Source: DAOPZC01 sp035353175 (GTDB taxonomy: Bacteria > Verrucomicrobiota > Kiritimatiellia > RFP12 > UBA1067). From it: DNA of 32,543 bases. A program made the position numbers and the translations under genes. The stretch is from contig DAOPZC010000056.1 of NCBI GenBank assembly GCA_035353175.1, forward strand, positions 1-32,543, given 5' to 3'. The notes under the pieces are model-generated. The model saw only the letters and a program-made list of their open reading frames with translations, was not told the origin of the DNA and ran no database searches. Positions 24,182 to 32,464 of the stretch are shown here, piece by piece; position 1 is the stretch's first letter; each line of letters begins with the position of its first letter.

Positions 24182-24198
24182 ATAGCGTGGCCTGCTAT
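24182..24198. repeat. Short inverted repeat upstream of the GH78 promoter
   Basis: ATAGC (24182-24186) and GCTAT (24194-24198) are separated by seven bases and end 23 bases before the -35 box at 24222. Possible operator; too short to be sure. Confidence 0.3.
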
Positions 24199-24221
24199 GC
24201 GTTAAACGGCGACCCACGCGA

Positions 24222-24250
24222 TTGACTTCCCCCCTGCGAATGTCTAACAT
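24222..24250 (+). promoter_or_regulatory. Promoter for the GH78-GHMP kinase-galU run
   Basis: TTGACT (24222-24227), 17-base spacer, TAACAT (24245-24250); transcription would begin near 24257. The in-frame ATG codons at 24222-24224 and further into this region fall within the promoter, which supports the downstream ATG at 24276 as the real start. Confidence 0.6.
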
Positions 24251-24266
24251 GGCAAAAATTTTTAAT

Positions 24267-24271
24267 GGAGG
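24267..24271 (+). promoter_or_regulatory. Ribosome-binding site fixing the GH78 start
   Basis: GGAGG lies four bases before the ATG at 24276 and just before a lipoprotein signal. This decides against the upstream in-frame ATG codons. Confidence 0.65.
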
Positions 24272-24275
24272 TTTC

Positions 24276-26702
24276 ATGAGACTCGCACTTGTGTTGGCGG
24301 TATTGGGGATGGTTGGCTGCTCATCGGTCGTCGAGCCGGCGAAGGAAAAGGCGGAGACGCCCTCTTTTGTTTCCGCCAAGCCGGTGTGGCTGGAGGGGCG
24401 CGAGAAGGAAAAGAACCTGTTGGTCGGCTTCCGCGCGGCGGTGGACGGCAAGGCCGCCAAGCGCGCGGTGGTGCGCGTGACCGGCGCGACCGTTTACCGG
24501 CTGTTCGTGAACGGCGAGTTTTTGGGGTACGGCCCCGCGCGCGGCCCGCACGGCTTCGACCGCGTGGACGAGTGGCCGCTCAAGGGCCACTGCAGGTCCG
24601 GAGCGAACGTGATCGCCATCGAAGTGGCGGGGTATAACGCCAACAGCTATTACCATCTCGACCAGCCGTCCTATCTGCAGGCCGAAGTCGTGGACGGGAC
24701 AAGGGTGCTGGCCTCCACCGCCGGCGCGGGCGCGGTCTTTGAGGCGCAGGCGCTGGAGAGCCGCGTGCAGAAGGTCCAGCGCTACAGTTTTCAGCGCACG
24801 TTCTCGGAGGTGTACCGGTTGACGCCCGACTCCGACGCGTGGCGCACGGGCGGGGCGTTCCTGGCCCAGAAACAGGCGGTGCGCCCGCAGGTGCCGCTGT
24901 TGCCGCGCATTGCGCCGTACCCCGCGTTTCAGGTTCTCAGCCCGGTCCGCGAAGTGTTTGCGGGCACGACCAAGAACAACCCGGGCAAGAAGGTGTGGGG
25001 CGACCGCGCCATCAAGGGTGTCGGGTCCGAGTATGCCGGATTCCCGGAGGCCGAACTCGCCACGATCCCTCTCTACGAGGTGCAGCGGCTGGAGACCGCG
25101 ACGAGCGCGCGCGTGGATAAACCGGCCGGCCCCGACGGCAGTTATGCTTTTGCGAATGGCCAATTCCGCATCTTCGAGTTCGTGCGCAACAACGCAGGCT
25201 TCATCGGTGCGACGGTCCGGTGCGACGGTCCGGCGCGCATCTACTTCGTGTTCGACGAGATCCTGAGCAACGACGACGTCAGCATCACGCGCTATAGCTG
25301 CGCGAACGTGGTGACCTACGACTTGACACGGGCGGGGACCTACCGCTTGGAGGCTTTCGAGCCATACGAGTTGAAGTATCTCAAGGTGATGGTGACCGGC
25401 GGGACGTGCGAAGTGTCGGATCTCCATTTCCGCGAGTATGTGAACTCGGCCACGGGGCGCGCCACTTTCACGTCCTCGGACGAGGCGCTCAACCGCATTT
25501 TCGAGGCCGCGCGCGAAACCTTCAAGCAGAATGCGGTCGATGTCTTCACCGACTGCCCGGGCCGCGAGCGCGCAGGATGGCTCTGCGACAGCTTCTTCAT
25601 CGGGCGCGTGGCGGCGGACCTGTGCGGCAACACGGACATGGAGCGGCTGTTCCTGCAGAATTTTCTGTTGCCGCCGAAATTTGAACATTTGCCAGACGGC
25701 ATGTTGCCGATGTGCTATCCGTCGGATCACACCAACGGCAACTACATTCCGAACTGGGCGATGTGGTTCGTGGTCCAGTTGGAGGAATACCTGCAGCGCA
25801 GCGGCGACCGCGATACGGTCGATGCGCTCAAGCCGCGTGTGCTGGCGCTGCTCGAGTTCTTCAAGCAGTACAAGAACAGCGACGGCTTGTTGGAAAAGCT
25901 GCCGGCGTGGGTCTTCGTCGAGTGGTCGCAGGCCAACAAGCTGGTGCAGGACGTGAACTATCCCTCGAACATGACCTATGCCGAGGTGCTGGCCTGCACC
26001 GCCCGGATGTATAACATGCCCGAGTTGCAGGCCGAGGCCGACAAGATGCGCGAGACGATCCGCAAGCAGTCGTTCGACGGCACGTTCTTTGTGGACAACG
26101 CCAAGCGTCAGCCGGACGGCACGCTCAAGCCGACGGGCGAGCGCACGGAGACCTGCCAGTACTATGCCTTTTTCTTCCACACGGCCACGCCGCAGACGCA
26201 TGCCGCGCTGTGGGAGACGCTGCGGGCAGACTTCGGGCCGGACCGCAAGCAGACCAAGAGGCACCCGGAGATTTATTTCGCGAACGCCTTCATCGGCAAC
26301 TATCTGCGGCTGGAACTGCTGTCGCGGCAAGGCCTCTCTTCGCAGATCTTGAATGAGACCAAGGGCTACTTCCTCAAAATGGCGGACATGACCGGGACAC
26401 TGTGGGAGAACGACACCCCCACGGCGAGCTGTTGCCACGGCTTCGCGAGCCACGTGGAGCGCATGTACTACCGCGACGTGTTGGGCATCCGTTCGGTCGA
26501 CGCGGTGAATCGGAAGATCGCGCTGGGCTTTGCGGACGTGCCGCTGCAAAGCTGTTCCGGGACCATGCCCGTCGGGGACGGATCTGTCACGGTGAGCTGG
26601 CGCAAAGCCGATGGCACGTTCTTCTACCGCATCAAGGCTCCCAAGGGGTTTGAGGTGACGGCCGACACGTCGCGTCTGCCTCTCAAGGCGGTGCGCGAAT
26701 AA
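24276..26702 (+). CDS. GH78-like alpha-L-rhamnosidase lipoprotein
   Basis: 808 residues. MRLALVLAVLGMVGC is a lipoprotein signal with lipidation at C15. Beta-sandwich domains follow, with the segment VYRLFVNGEFLGYGPARGP typical of the GH78 N-terminal domain. The (alpha/alpha)6 barrel contains FTDCPGRERAGWLCDS: D426, E431 and D438 have the same D-x4-E-x6-D spacing as the three acidic residues of the Bacillus RhaB rhamnosidase active site. A fourth acidic residue may be E711 in TGTLWENDTP, before the CCHGFASH segment. A small beta-sandwich closes the protein. It should release alpha-L-rhamnose or a related sugar from plant or microbial glycans at the cell surface. Substrate unverified. The GHMP kinase gene follows 82 bases downstream. 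Confidence 0.85.
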   Translation: MRLALVLAVLGMVGCSSVVEPAKEKAETPSFVSAKPVWLEGREKEKNLLVGFRAAVDGKAAKRAVVRVTGATVYRLFVNGEFLGYGPARGPHGFDRVDEWPLKGHCRSGANVIAIEVAGYNANSYYHLDQPSYLQAEVVDGTRVLASTAGAGAVFEAQALESRVQKVQRYSFQRTFSEVYRLTPDSDAWRTGGAFLAQKQAVRPQVPLLPRIAPYPAFQVLSPVREVFAGTTKNNPGKKVWGDRAIKGVGSEYAGFPEAELATIPLYEVQRLETATSARVDKPAGPDGSYAFANGQFRIFEFVRNNAGFIGATVRCDGPARIYFVFDEILSNDDVSITRYSCANVVTYDLTRAGTYRLEAFEPYELKYLKVMVTGGTCEVSDLHFREYVNSATGRATFTSSDEALNRIFEAARETFKQNAVDVFTDCPGRERAGWLCDSFFIGRVAADLCGNTDMERLFLQNFLLPPKFEHLPDGMLPMCYPSDHTNGNYIPNWAMWFVVQLEEYLQRSGDRDTVDALKPRVLALLEFFKQYKNSDGLLEKLPAWVFVEWSQANKLVQDVNYPSNMTYAEVLACTARMYNMPELQAEADKMRETIRKQSFDGTFFVDNAKRQPDGTLKPTGERTETCQYYAFFFHTATPQTHAALWETLRADFGPDRKQTKRHPEIYFANAFIGNYLRLELLSRQGLSSQILNETKGYFLKMADMTGTLWENDTPTASCCHGFASHVERMYYRDVLGIRSVDAVNRKIALGFADVPLQSCSGTMPVGDGSVTVSWRKADGTFFYRIKAPKGFEVTADTSRLPLKAVRE

Positions 26703-26784
26703 GCCGGCTTGTGCGGGTCGCGGCTTGGGCGGCGGCGCCGTCGAGGGGACGTCCTGAAGGAAGCGGTTTTCAAGGAAAAACAGC

Positions 26785-27780
26785 ATGATTATTCACACGA
26801 CGGCGTATCCGCGGGCGGCGCTGATCGGCAATCCGTCCGATGGCTATTTCGGCAAGACGATCGCCTTCACCTTTTCCAATTTCTCGGCGCGGGTCACGCT
26901 CTATGAATCGCCAGAGCTGGAAATTGTGCCCAGCAGCCGCGACGGCTCCACGTTCGCCAGTATCGAGGCCCTCTACGAAGACGTCCGTCTTTTCGGCTAC
27001 TACGGCGGCATCCGGCTGCTGAAATCGGCCATCAAGTCCTTCTACGGGTATTGCCGGGAGCACGGGATCGAGCTGCACGACTGCAATTTCACGATCCGCT
27101 ATGATTCCGACATCCCGAACCTCGTCGGGCTGGCGGGCTCCAGCGCAATCATCACCGCCGCGCTGCGGGCCCTGCTCGACTTCTACGACGTGACGATCCC
27201 CAAGCCCCAGTTCGCCAATCTGATCCGGGCCGTCGAGAACCGTGAACTGGGCATTTCGGCGGGACTGCAGGACCGCGTGGCACAGGTCTATCAGGGCATG
27301 GTGTATATGGATTTCGACAAGGCGCTCCTTGACCGGCAGGGCTTCGGCCACTACGAGCCGCTTGGTTTGGAGCGGATCCCGCCCATCTACATCGCTTACC
27401 GCACCGACCTCTCGGAGGGCTCCGAGGTTTTTCACAACAACATCCGCGACCGGTTCGACCGCGGCGAGCCTGAGGTCGTCAATGCCATGAGCTACTGGGC
27501 CAACTTGGCCGTACAGGCCAAAGAGGCCATGCGACAGGGCGACTGGCCCAAGCTGTCCGGGCTGATGGACGCGAACTTCGATATGCGCAAAAAGATCTTT
27601 CAGCTCAGCGAGGGCAACCTGCGTATGGTCGACACCGCGCGTGCGTTGGGGGCCTCCGCCAAGTTCACCGGCTCCGGCGGCGCGATCATCGGAATCTACG
27701 GCGAGGAAGCCGTGTTCGACAAGCTGGTCGCGGCCTTCGCGTCCCAGAATGTCCGCGTGTTCAAGCCCGTCTTCGTCTAA
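26785..27780 (+). CDS. GHMP-family sugar kinase, glucuronokinase-like
   Basis: 331 residues. GHMP kinases transfer the ATP phosphate to a small-molecule hydroxyl. All three motifs are visible: GNPSDGYFGKT (15-25), the ATP loop PNLVGLAGSSAI (111-122) and the C-terminal AKFTGSGGAIIG. SAGLQDRVAQVYQG holds a candidate catalytic aspartate. The N-terminus (LIGNPSDGYFGKTIAFTFSN) is close to plant glucuronokinase, which makes glucuronate 1-phosphate, so a sugar-1-kinase on glucuronate, galacturonate or a similar sugar is the best guess. The galU gene begins 23 bases after its stop, in the order kinase then uridylyltransferase, which fits salvage of a free sugar to a UDP-sugar. A mevalonate-type role is a weaker alternative. 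Confidence 0.75.
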   Translation: MIIHTTAYPRAALIGNPSDGYFGKTIAFTFSNFSARVTLYESPELEIVPSSRDGSTFASIEALYEDVRLFGYYGGIRLLKSAIKSFYGYCREHGIELHDCNFTIRYDSDIPNLVGLAGSSAIITAALRALLDFYDVTIPKPQFANLIRAVENRELGISAGLQDRVAQVYQGMVYMDFDKALLDRQGFGHYEPLGLERIPPIYIAYRTDLSEGSEVFHNNIRDRFDRGEPEVVNAMSYWANLAVQAKEAMRQGDWPKLSGLMDANFDMRKKIFQLSEGNLRMVDTARALGASAKFTGSGGAIIGIYGEEAVFDKLVAAFASQNVRVFKPVFV

Positions 27781-27803
27781 CCCCGTTCGAGTTCTTACCG
27801 ATC

Positions 27804-28694
27804 ATGATCAAAAAAGCCGTGATTCCCGCTGCCGGTTTCGGCACGCGTTTCCTGCCTGCCACCAAGGCCTCGCCCAAAGAGATGCTGCCGATCGTGGACA
27901 CGCCGGTCATCCAATACGTTGTGGAGGAAGCCGTCGCTGCCGGCATCACCGATATCCTGATGGTCATCGGACGCGGAAAGCGCACGCTCGAAGAGCATTT
28001 CGACCGGAACTTTGAGCTGGAGCTCGAGCTGGAGGCCAAAGGCAAGCTCAAGGAACTGGAAAGCATCCGCGCCGTGTCCGGACTCGCAAACATCCATTTC
28101 GTGTGGCAGCGCAAGATGCTCGGCCTCGGCGATGCCATCCGCTGCGCGCGTTACCATGTCGGCGACGAGCCGTTCGCCGTTCTGCTGGGGGACACGCTTA
28201 TGCAGAGCCGGAACGGCGCGCCTGCCACCCGCCAGCTGATCGACGTGTACGACCGCTTCGGCGGCTGCGTAGTCGCGTTGGAGGAGGTGCCGCTCTCGCG
28301 CGTCAGCCGCTATGGCGTGATCAGCGGCACGGCGGTGGACGAGCGGACATATCGCATCTGCGACTTGGTCGAGAAGCCGGCCCCGGAGGAGGCGCCTTCG
28401 AACCTCGTGGTGGCCAGTCGCTATATCCTCACGCCGGACATCTTCGGCTACATCGATGCCGTCAAGCCGGGCAAGGGGGGGGAGATCCAGATCACCGACG
28501 CGTTACGCCGGCGGGTGGCCGACGGCCAGGCCATGCACGGCTGCCGCGTCCAGGCCCGCCGTCACGACGCGGGCAACACGCTCGACTTCATCAAGACCAA
28601 TATTCTCTACGCCCTGGAGCGCGAGGACTTGGCTCCCGCGCTGCGCGATTTCATCATCGCGCAGGCGGAGGTCCTGCGCAGCGGGAAGAAATAG
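27804..28694 (+). CDS. galU: UTP-glucose-1-phosphate uridylyltransferase
   Basis: 296 residues. It forms UDP-glucose from UTP and glucose 1-phosphate for glycan and cell-envelope synthesis. The nucleotide-binding start is VIPAAGFGTRFLPATKASPKEMLP, followed by VDTPVIQYVVEEA. Further family motifs are QRKMLGLGDAI, VLLGDTL, SRYGVISG, VEKP and GEIQITDAL. Length is normal. There is no clear Shine-Dalgarno sequence before the ATG, unusual among the genes here; translation may be coupled to the kinase gene 23 bases upstream. Activity on other sugar 1-phosphates is possible given the neighbouring kinase. It converges on pssA with only 10 bases between stops. Confidence 0.93.
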   Translation: MIKKAVIPAAGFGTRFLPATKASPKEMLPIVDTPVIQYVVEEAVAAGITDILMVIGRGKRTLEEHFDRNFELELELEAKGKLKELESIRAVSGLANIHFVWQRKMLGLGDAIRCARYHVGDEPFAVLLGDTLMQSRNGAPATRQLIDVYDRFGGCVVALEEVPLSRVSRYGVISGTAVDERTYRICDLVEKPAPEEAPSNLVVASRYILTPDIFGYIDAVKPGKGGEIQITDALRRRVADGQAMHGCRVQARRHDAGNTLDFIKTNILYALEREDLAPALRDFIIAQAEVLRSGKK

Positions 28695-28704
28695 GGCGCG
28701 TCCG

Positions 28705-29562
28705 TCATTCGCGGGCGGCGGTTGGCGGCTGAGGGGTGGCCGCGCGGGGCGCCTGCTGCGCCTCGTGGCGCCGTCGCATGCGCAGGAAGACGATGCTGCA
28801 GGCCGGAACCGAGAGCAGGTAGAGAACGCCGATGACGCCGAGGGTCAGCCAGAACTGCGAGACCAGCATGCCGATCACGAACATCACGAAAAGCAGGAAT
28901 GGCACCATGCGCTTGGCGGGGACGCGCAGGTGTTTGGCCGAGAGGGTCGGGAAGCGGCTGGCCATCAGTACGCCGCAGAGGACGAGCATCGCGCCGCCGA
29001 TCCACGGCGACTGGAAGATTTTTCCCTCGGTGTGTAGCTGCCAGATGACGGGTGTCAGCAGGATGCCCGCGCCGCCGGGCGCGGGAAGCCCCATGAAGAA
29101 GTGCTTCCAGTAGGTTTGCGTGGGGCCGTCGTCGATCATGATGTTGAAGCGCGCGAGGCGGAAGGCGCAGCACATGGCGTGGAAGAGCGCCAGGGCCCAG
29201 AACACGCCGCGGAAGGCGTAGAGCGCGCTTTCAAGCGGGATCACGTCCATGACCCAGAAGTAGACGAGCAGCGCGGGCGCCACGCCGAAACTCACGAAGT
29301 CCGCGAGCGAGTCGAGCTCCGCGCCGAGCCGGGAGGTGACCTTCAACATCCGTGCCACGCGCCCGTCCAGACCGTCGAGCACGCAGGCGATAATGATGGC
29401 AACCACCGCGTGGTGCCAGTGCTCTTGGCAACTGTAGCGAATCGAGGTGACACCGCTGGCGGCTGCCAAAAGGGTCATCAGGTTCGGAATCATCGTGCGG
29501 ATCGGGATCTCGCGTTGGACGTGATGTTTCTGTTTGCGCTTGCGGAACCGGAACTTGCCCAT
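28705..29562 (-). CDS. pssA: CDP-diacylglycerol-serine O-phosphatidyltransferase
   Basis: 285 residues. It makes phosphatidylserine from CDP-diacylglycerol and serine in the inner membrane. The CDP-alcohol phosphatidyltransferase motif D-G-x2-A-R-x8-G-x3-D-x3-D is complete, from DGRVARMLK to ELDSLAD (D66, G67, A70, R71, G80, D84, D88). Several hydrophobic helices follow. A basic N-terminus (MGKFRFRKRKQKHH) and a proline- and alanine-rich C-terminal tail are present. The start at 29562 is chosen over a longer frame to 29616 because AGGTGG lies just upstream and the longer form would overlap psd by 32 bases. With psd, 22 bases upstream in the same operon, it completes phosphatidylethanolamine synthesis. 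Confidence 0.92.
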   Translation of the reverse strand: MGKFRFRKRKQKHHVQREIPIRTMIPNLMTLLAAASGVTSIRYSCQEHWHHAVVAIIIACVLDGLDGRVARMLKVTSRLGAELDSLADFVSFGVAPALLVYFWVMDVIPLESALYAFRGVFWALALFHAMCCAFRLARFNIMIDDGPTQTYWKHFFMGLPAPGGAGILLTPVIWQLHTEGKIFQSPWIGGAMLVLCGVLMASRFPTLSAKHLRVPAKRMVPFLLFVMFVIGMLVSQFWLTLGVIGVLYLLSVPACSIVFLRMRRRHEAQQAPRAATPQPPTAARE

Positions 29563-29584
29563 GTGTGCCACCTGTAAAACTGTG

Positions 29585-30256
29585 CTAAAGCCGGGCGATG
29601 GGAGTCTCGCCCGCAACCATGATTTGGCCGACGCGCACGCAGGGCTCGACGCCCGGCGGCAGGTAGACGTCCACGCGGCTGCCGAATCGGATCAGTCCGA
29701 AGCGTTCGCCGCGCGCGAGGGTCTGACCTTCACGCACGAGGCAGAGGATGCGGCGTGCGATGAGGCCGGCGATTTGGACGAAGGCGAGCGTTTGTCCGCC
29801 GTCGGTCCGCATCAGGTAAAGGTGGCGTTCGTTGTCCTCGCTGGCTTTATCGAGCGAAGCGTTGAAGAATTTTCCGGGGATGTAATGCGTCTTGGTGACC
29901 GTGCCGGCCGATGGCATACGGTTGACGTGGACGTCGAGCACGCTCATAAAGACGCTGACGCGCCAGACCGGGGTGCCGTCAGCGCCTAATGCGGCGGGGA
30001 TCGGCGTCTGCGTGAGCAGGCAGACGATACCGTCGGCAGGGCTCACGACGGCCTGCGGGTCGGCAGGCGGCACACGCTCGGGATCGCGGAAGAAGAGGTA
30101 GACGCCATAGGTCAGCAGGAGACCCGGGCCCGCGAGCGGCAGCCAGACCGCGGCGGCGAGCAAGGCCAGTAGCCCTGCGATAAGGACAAAGCGCCGTCCC
30201 TCCCGGTGCATCGGGGGCAGAAGGAATCGTTTACAGGATAAATCGAGAGTGCTCAT
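29585..30256 (-). CDS. psd: Phosphatidylserine decarboxylase proenzyme
   Basis: 223 residues. It converts phosphatidylserine to phosphatidylethanolamine at the inner membrane. It is a self-cleaving pyruvoyl enzyme of the short, archaeal-type form. The self-cleavage serine is S193 in RFGSRVDVYLP. The other key residues are in SPADG (D75) and DVHVNR (H110). Hydrophobic segments at 22-55 anchor it. The first ATG (30256) is used, but the family often starts near HREG, so the in-frame ATG at residue 16 is a real alternative; neither has a good ribosome site. A promoter-like pair lies at 30272-30301. The pssA gene follows after 22 bases, in the order decarboxylase then synthase. Confidence 0.92.
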   Translation of the reverse strand: MSTLDLSCKRFLLPPMHREGRRFVLIAGLLALLAAAVWLPLAGPGLLLTYGVYLFFRDPERVPPADPQAVVSPADGIVCLLTQTPIPAALGADGTPVWRVSVFMSVLDVHVNRMPSAGTVTKTHYIPGKFFNASLDKASEDNERHLYLMRTDGGQTLAFVQIAGLIARRILCLVREGQTLARGERFGLIRFGSRVDVYLPPGVEPCVRVGQIMVAGETPIARL

Positions 30257-30271
30257 ATCGGTAAAAACTTC

Positions 30272-30301
30272 AGTATGTCATGCCGAGGCAGGGGAATGCA
30301 A
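30272..30301 (-). promoter_or_regulatory. Candidate promoter for psd-pssA
   Basis: Minus strand: TTGCAT (30301-30296), 18-base spacer, CATACT (30277-30272). Transcription would start within about 10 bases of the ATG at 30256. Consensus match only; read-through from upstream genes is also possible. Confidence 0.4.
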
Positions 30302-30365
30302 TAGACAATCGGCAATCGGTGCCGGCTGTCGGGAGGCGGGGGACCGGTAACGTGGAAGAAGGGGA

Positions 30366-30809
30366 TTAACCCCGTTTGCGGCGCCGGGAAGCGCGCGGGG
30401 GGGGCGGCTCTTGGCCTTCAGGCTCGAAGGGCCGCAGGAAGACCTCCTCAAAATCGTAGCCGTCTTTGAAGTCGTCCCTGCTATCGCTCTCGGTCTTGCC
30501 GAGCCTTCCGGCTTCGACAAGGTTGAAGACGATATCCCCGAAGTCCATCGTGGCGTGGATGCCCCATTCGGCGAACACCGTGAAGGTCATGGGCCCGAAC
30601 TCGTCGAGCGCATACTCTTTGATGCCGTTGAGCAACTCTTTGCCGGTGACGTGGCGTCCGTGGTCGGGCTGGTTTTTGCGGATGTCCTTGACGGTCACGT
30701 CGAGCGCTTCGACCAGAAAGAAATAGGCGTCGGGATTGTAGCGGGCGTCTTTCTTGCAGATCTCGAAAACAGTCTCTTGAAAGGAAGGGTTCATGGGAGA
30801 TTCGTTCAT
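30366..30809 (-). CDS. Minf_1886-like conserved hypothetical protein
   Basis: 147 residues of unknown function. The pattern ICKKDARYNPDAYFFLVEALDVTVKDI and FGPMTFTVFAEWGIHATMDFGDIVFNLVE matches my memory of a family restricted to Verrucomicrobia and Planctomycetes (Minf_1886, TIGR04138). The C-terminus is proline-rich and basic (PPPPRASRRRKRG), a tail that could bind nucleic acid or protein. The start is taken at 30809; an in-frame ATG six codons on (30794) is equally possible. It lies 43 bases after the HIT gene on the same strand. No transmembrane segment or signal peptide is seen. Confidence 0.75.
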   Translation of the reverse strand: MNESPMNPSFQETVFEICKKDARYNPDAYFFLVEALDVTVKDIRKNQPDHGRHVTGKELLNGIKEYALDEFGPMTFTVFAEWGIHATMDFGDIVFNLVEAGRLGKTESDSRDDFKDGYDFEEVFLRPFEPEGQEPPPPRASRRRKRG

Positions 30810-30852
30810 GCGTTAAGTGCGGGCGCGTGGGGGGGGCAGGATCGCGGATGGA

Positions 30853-31263
30853 TCAGGTGGTGAGGCGGCGCTGAAGTTCCGGCAACTCGGCGGACGGGTC
30901 GCCGTACGTGCCGGGGATCCAGTTGATGGCTTTGCCGTTCCAGCGGGGCACGACGTGGAAATGCACGTGGGGTACGACCTGCGTGGCACAGAGCCCGTTG
31001 TTCTGGACGAGGTTGAAGCCGTCGCACGGGAGCTTCTCGAGCAGCAGGGACGCCACGTTGCGGACCGCCGTGATCAGGGCCCCCAGCTTCGGCTGGGGCA
31101 AATCCGTGAGGTAAGGCGCATGGTGCTTGCTCACCACGAGCACGTGTCCCTTTTCGAAGGGGGCGATGTCGAGGAATGCGTAGGCGTGTTCGTCTTCGTA
31201 GACCCTGTACGCCGGGATCTCGCCCGCAATGATTTTGCAGAAGATGCAGTTGGGATCGGTCAT
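30853..31263 (-). CDS. HIT-family nucleotide hydrolase/transferase
   Basis: 136 residues. HIT proteins hydrolyse or transfer nucleotidyl groups. The histidine triad is HVHFHVV (H99, H101, H103), with the third histidine expected to act as nucleophile. CIFC (C6, C9) near the start resembles the zinc site of Hint/PKCI-type members. The body is a typical single HIT domain. The start at 31263 is favoured over 31293 because GGAGG lies just before it. It follows the regulator gene with a 37-base gap on the same strand and probably forms an operon with downstream genes. Substrate unknown; purine nucleoside phosphoramidase activity is common for such proteins. Confidence 0.9.
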   Translation of the reverse strand: MTDPNCIFCKIIAGEIPAYRVYEDEHAYAFLDIAPFEKGHVLVVSKHHAPYLTDLPQPKLGALITAVRNVASLLLEKLPCDGFNLVQNNGLCATQVVPHVHFHVVPRWNGKAINWIPGTYGDPSAELPELQRRLTT

Positions 31264-31300
31264 GGATCCTCCGGTTCGGTGAGTGAAAAACACGCGGGTA

Positions 31301-32428
31301 TTAAAGCAAAGATGCAGGGTCGGATAAAGCGTGGAGTTGCGATGAGCCGCGGACGATGAGACGGGTGTCGAAAAGGATGCGGCGCGGCGGGTGGGTGCCG
31401 TGGTTGATCCGATGCACCATCAGGTCCGCCGCCTGAAGGCCGATGCTGCGGCAGGGCTGTTGCAGCGTGGTGATCGGAATCGGCAGGAACTGAGAATAGC
31501 GCACGTCGTCGAGCCCGATGATTTTGAGCTTTTCAGGGATTTTCGCGCGGAGTGTTTGGAAGTTCTGGAGCAGATGGGCGGCCACGGGATCATGGAAACA
31601 GACGATGCCGTCCGGTTTGTGCCGCAGGAGCGACCGGCAGAAGGCGGAGTCGTTGGCGTCGCCTACGCAGATGTGCCGGGGATCGAAAACCTGCCCCGCC
31701 TGTTCAAGGGCGAGGCGGTATCCTTCGATGCGGGCGGATTTGGTCCAGAGGCGGCCGGGGCGGGTCACGTAGAGAATGCGGCGGCAGCCGCAGTCCAGCA
31801 GGTGGCGCGTCTGCTGATAGCCCGCGCTGACGTTGTCGATGCCCACGAGATCGTAGGGCCCCTGCTCGGGAAACGGCACCACGTCGCGGTCGAGCAGCAC
31901 CACGGCGATGCCGGCGGCGGTCAGCGCCTGGGCGATCTTCAGGTTCCGATCGTCGGAACGGTGCTCTGAGAGCTCGTCCGGCACGAAGAAAACCCCGGCG
32001 ACATGTTGGGCCCGGAAACGTGAGGCGAGCGCTTCAATGTCGGTGTCGCCGGCGACCGGCATGGCGGGGCTGGAGGCGCCCCAGATGAGGCTGAGGTTGC
32101 AGGCGTGGCACGCTTGGGCGATCTGCGCGCAGATGGGCTCAAAGAACTCGGTGTCGCCGAGTCCGGCGATGAGCGTGGAGACAAAGGTCCCCTGGGCGAG
32201 GTTTGCGGGCCGGACGAACGATCCCGCGCCGGGTCGACGCTGGATGAGGCCGGTCCGCTCCAGTTCTTTCATGGCTTTGGCCACGGTTGCGCGGGTCGTG
32301 TGGAAGCGGCGCATGAGCTGGCCGTCGGTCGGCACGCGCCGGTCGGCAGTGTAGAGCCCCGACACGATGTTCTCGCGGACAAAGTCGAAAATCGTCAAAT
32401 AGAGCGGCTTCCGCAACGGCGTTGTCAT
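31301..32428 (-). CDS. GntR-type winged-helix regulator with LacI-type ligand domain
   Basis: 375 residues. Residues 6-75 form a GntR winged helix (LTIFDFVRENIVSGLY, VPTDGQLMRRFHTTRATVAKAMKELERTGLI, RRPGAGSFV). From about 80 onward a periplasmic-binding-protein fold of the LacI/GalR type follows, with YDLVGIDNVSAGYQQTRHLLDCG, KLKIIGLDDVRYSQFLPIPITTLQQP and a C-terminal dimer region. This architecture is used by AraR-like sugar regulators, so a sugar effector is likely. Targets cannot be identified. The frame extends to 32509, but a promoter with TTGACA and TACAGT falls inside that extension. The ATG at 32428 coincides with the expected transcription start, so a leaderless transcript is predicted. 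HIT follows after 37 bases. Confidence 0.88.
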   Translation of the reverse strand: MTTPLRKPLYLTIFDFVRENIVSGLYTADRRVPTDGQLMRRFHTTRATVAKAMKELERTGLIQRRPGAGSFVRPANLAQGTFVSTLIAGLGDTEFFEPICAQIAQACHACNLSLIWGASSPAMPVAGDTDIEALASRFRAQHVAGVFFVPDELSEHRSDDRNLKIAQALTAAGIAVVLLDRDVVPFPEQGPYDLVGIDNVSAGYQQTRHLLDCGCRRILYVTRPGRLWTKSARIEGYRLALEQAGQVFDPRHICVGDANDSAFCRSLLRHKPDGIVCFHDPVAAHLLQNFQTLRAKIPEKLKIIGLDDVRYSQFLPIPITTLQQPCRSIGLQAADLMVHRINHGTHPPRRILFDTRLIVRGSSQLHALSDPASLL

Positions 32429-32434
32429 GGCAGA

Positions 32435-32464
32435 ACTGTAGCGCTTCCGCGAGCGGGCTGTCAA
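32435..32464 (-). promoter_or_regulatory. Strong sigma70-type promoter for the regulator, apparently leaderless
   Basis: Minus strand: TTGACA (32464-32459), 18-base spacer, TACAGT (32440-32435). Six bases (TCTGCC) then lead directly into ATG at 32428, the expected +1. The hexamers match those before marC exactly. Confidence 0.6.

Noticed and set aside
24321..26786. Minus-strand open frame (821 codons) opposite the GH78 gene
   Set aside because: The plus strand carries a lipoprotein signal and the D-x4-E-x6-D active-site pattern; the minus frame has no recognisable domain.
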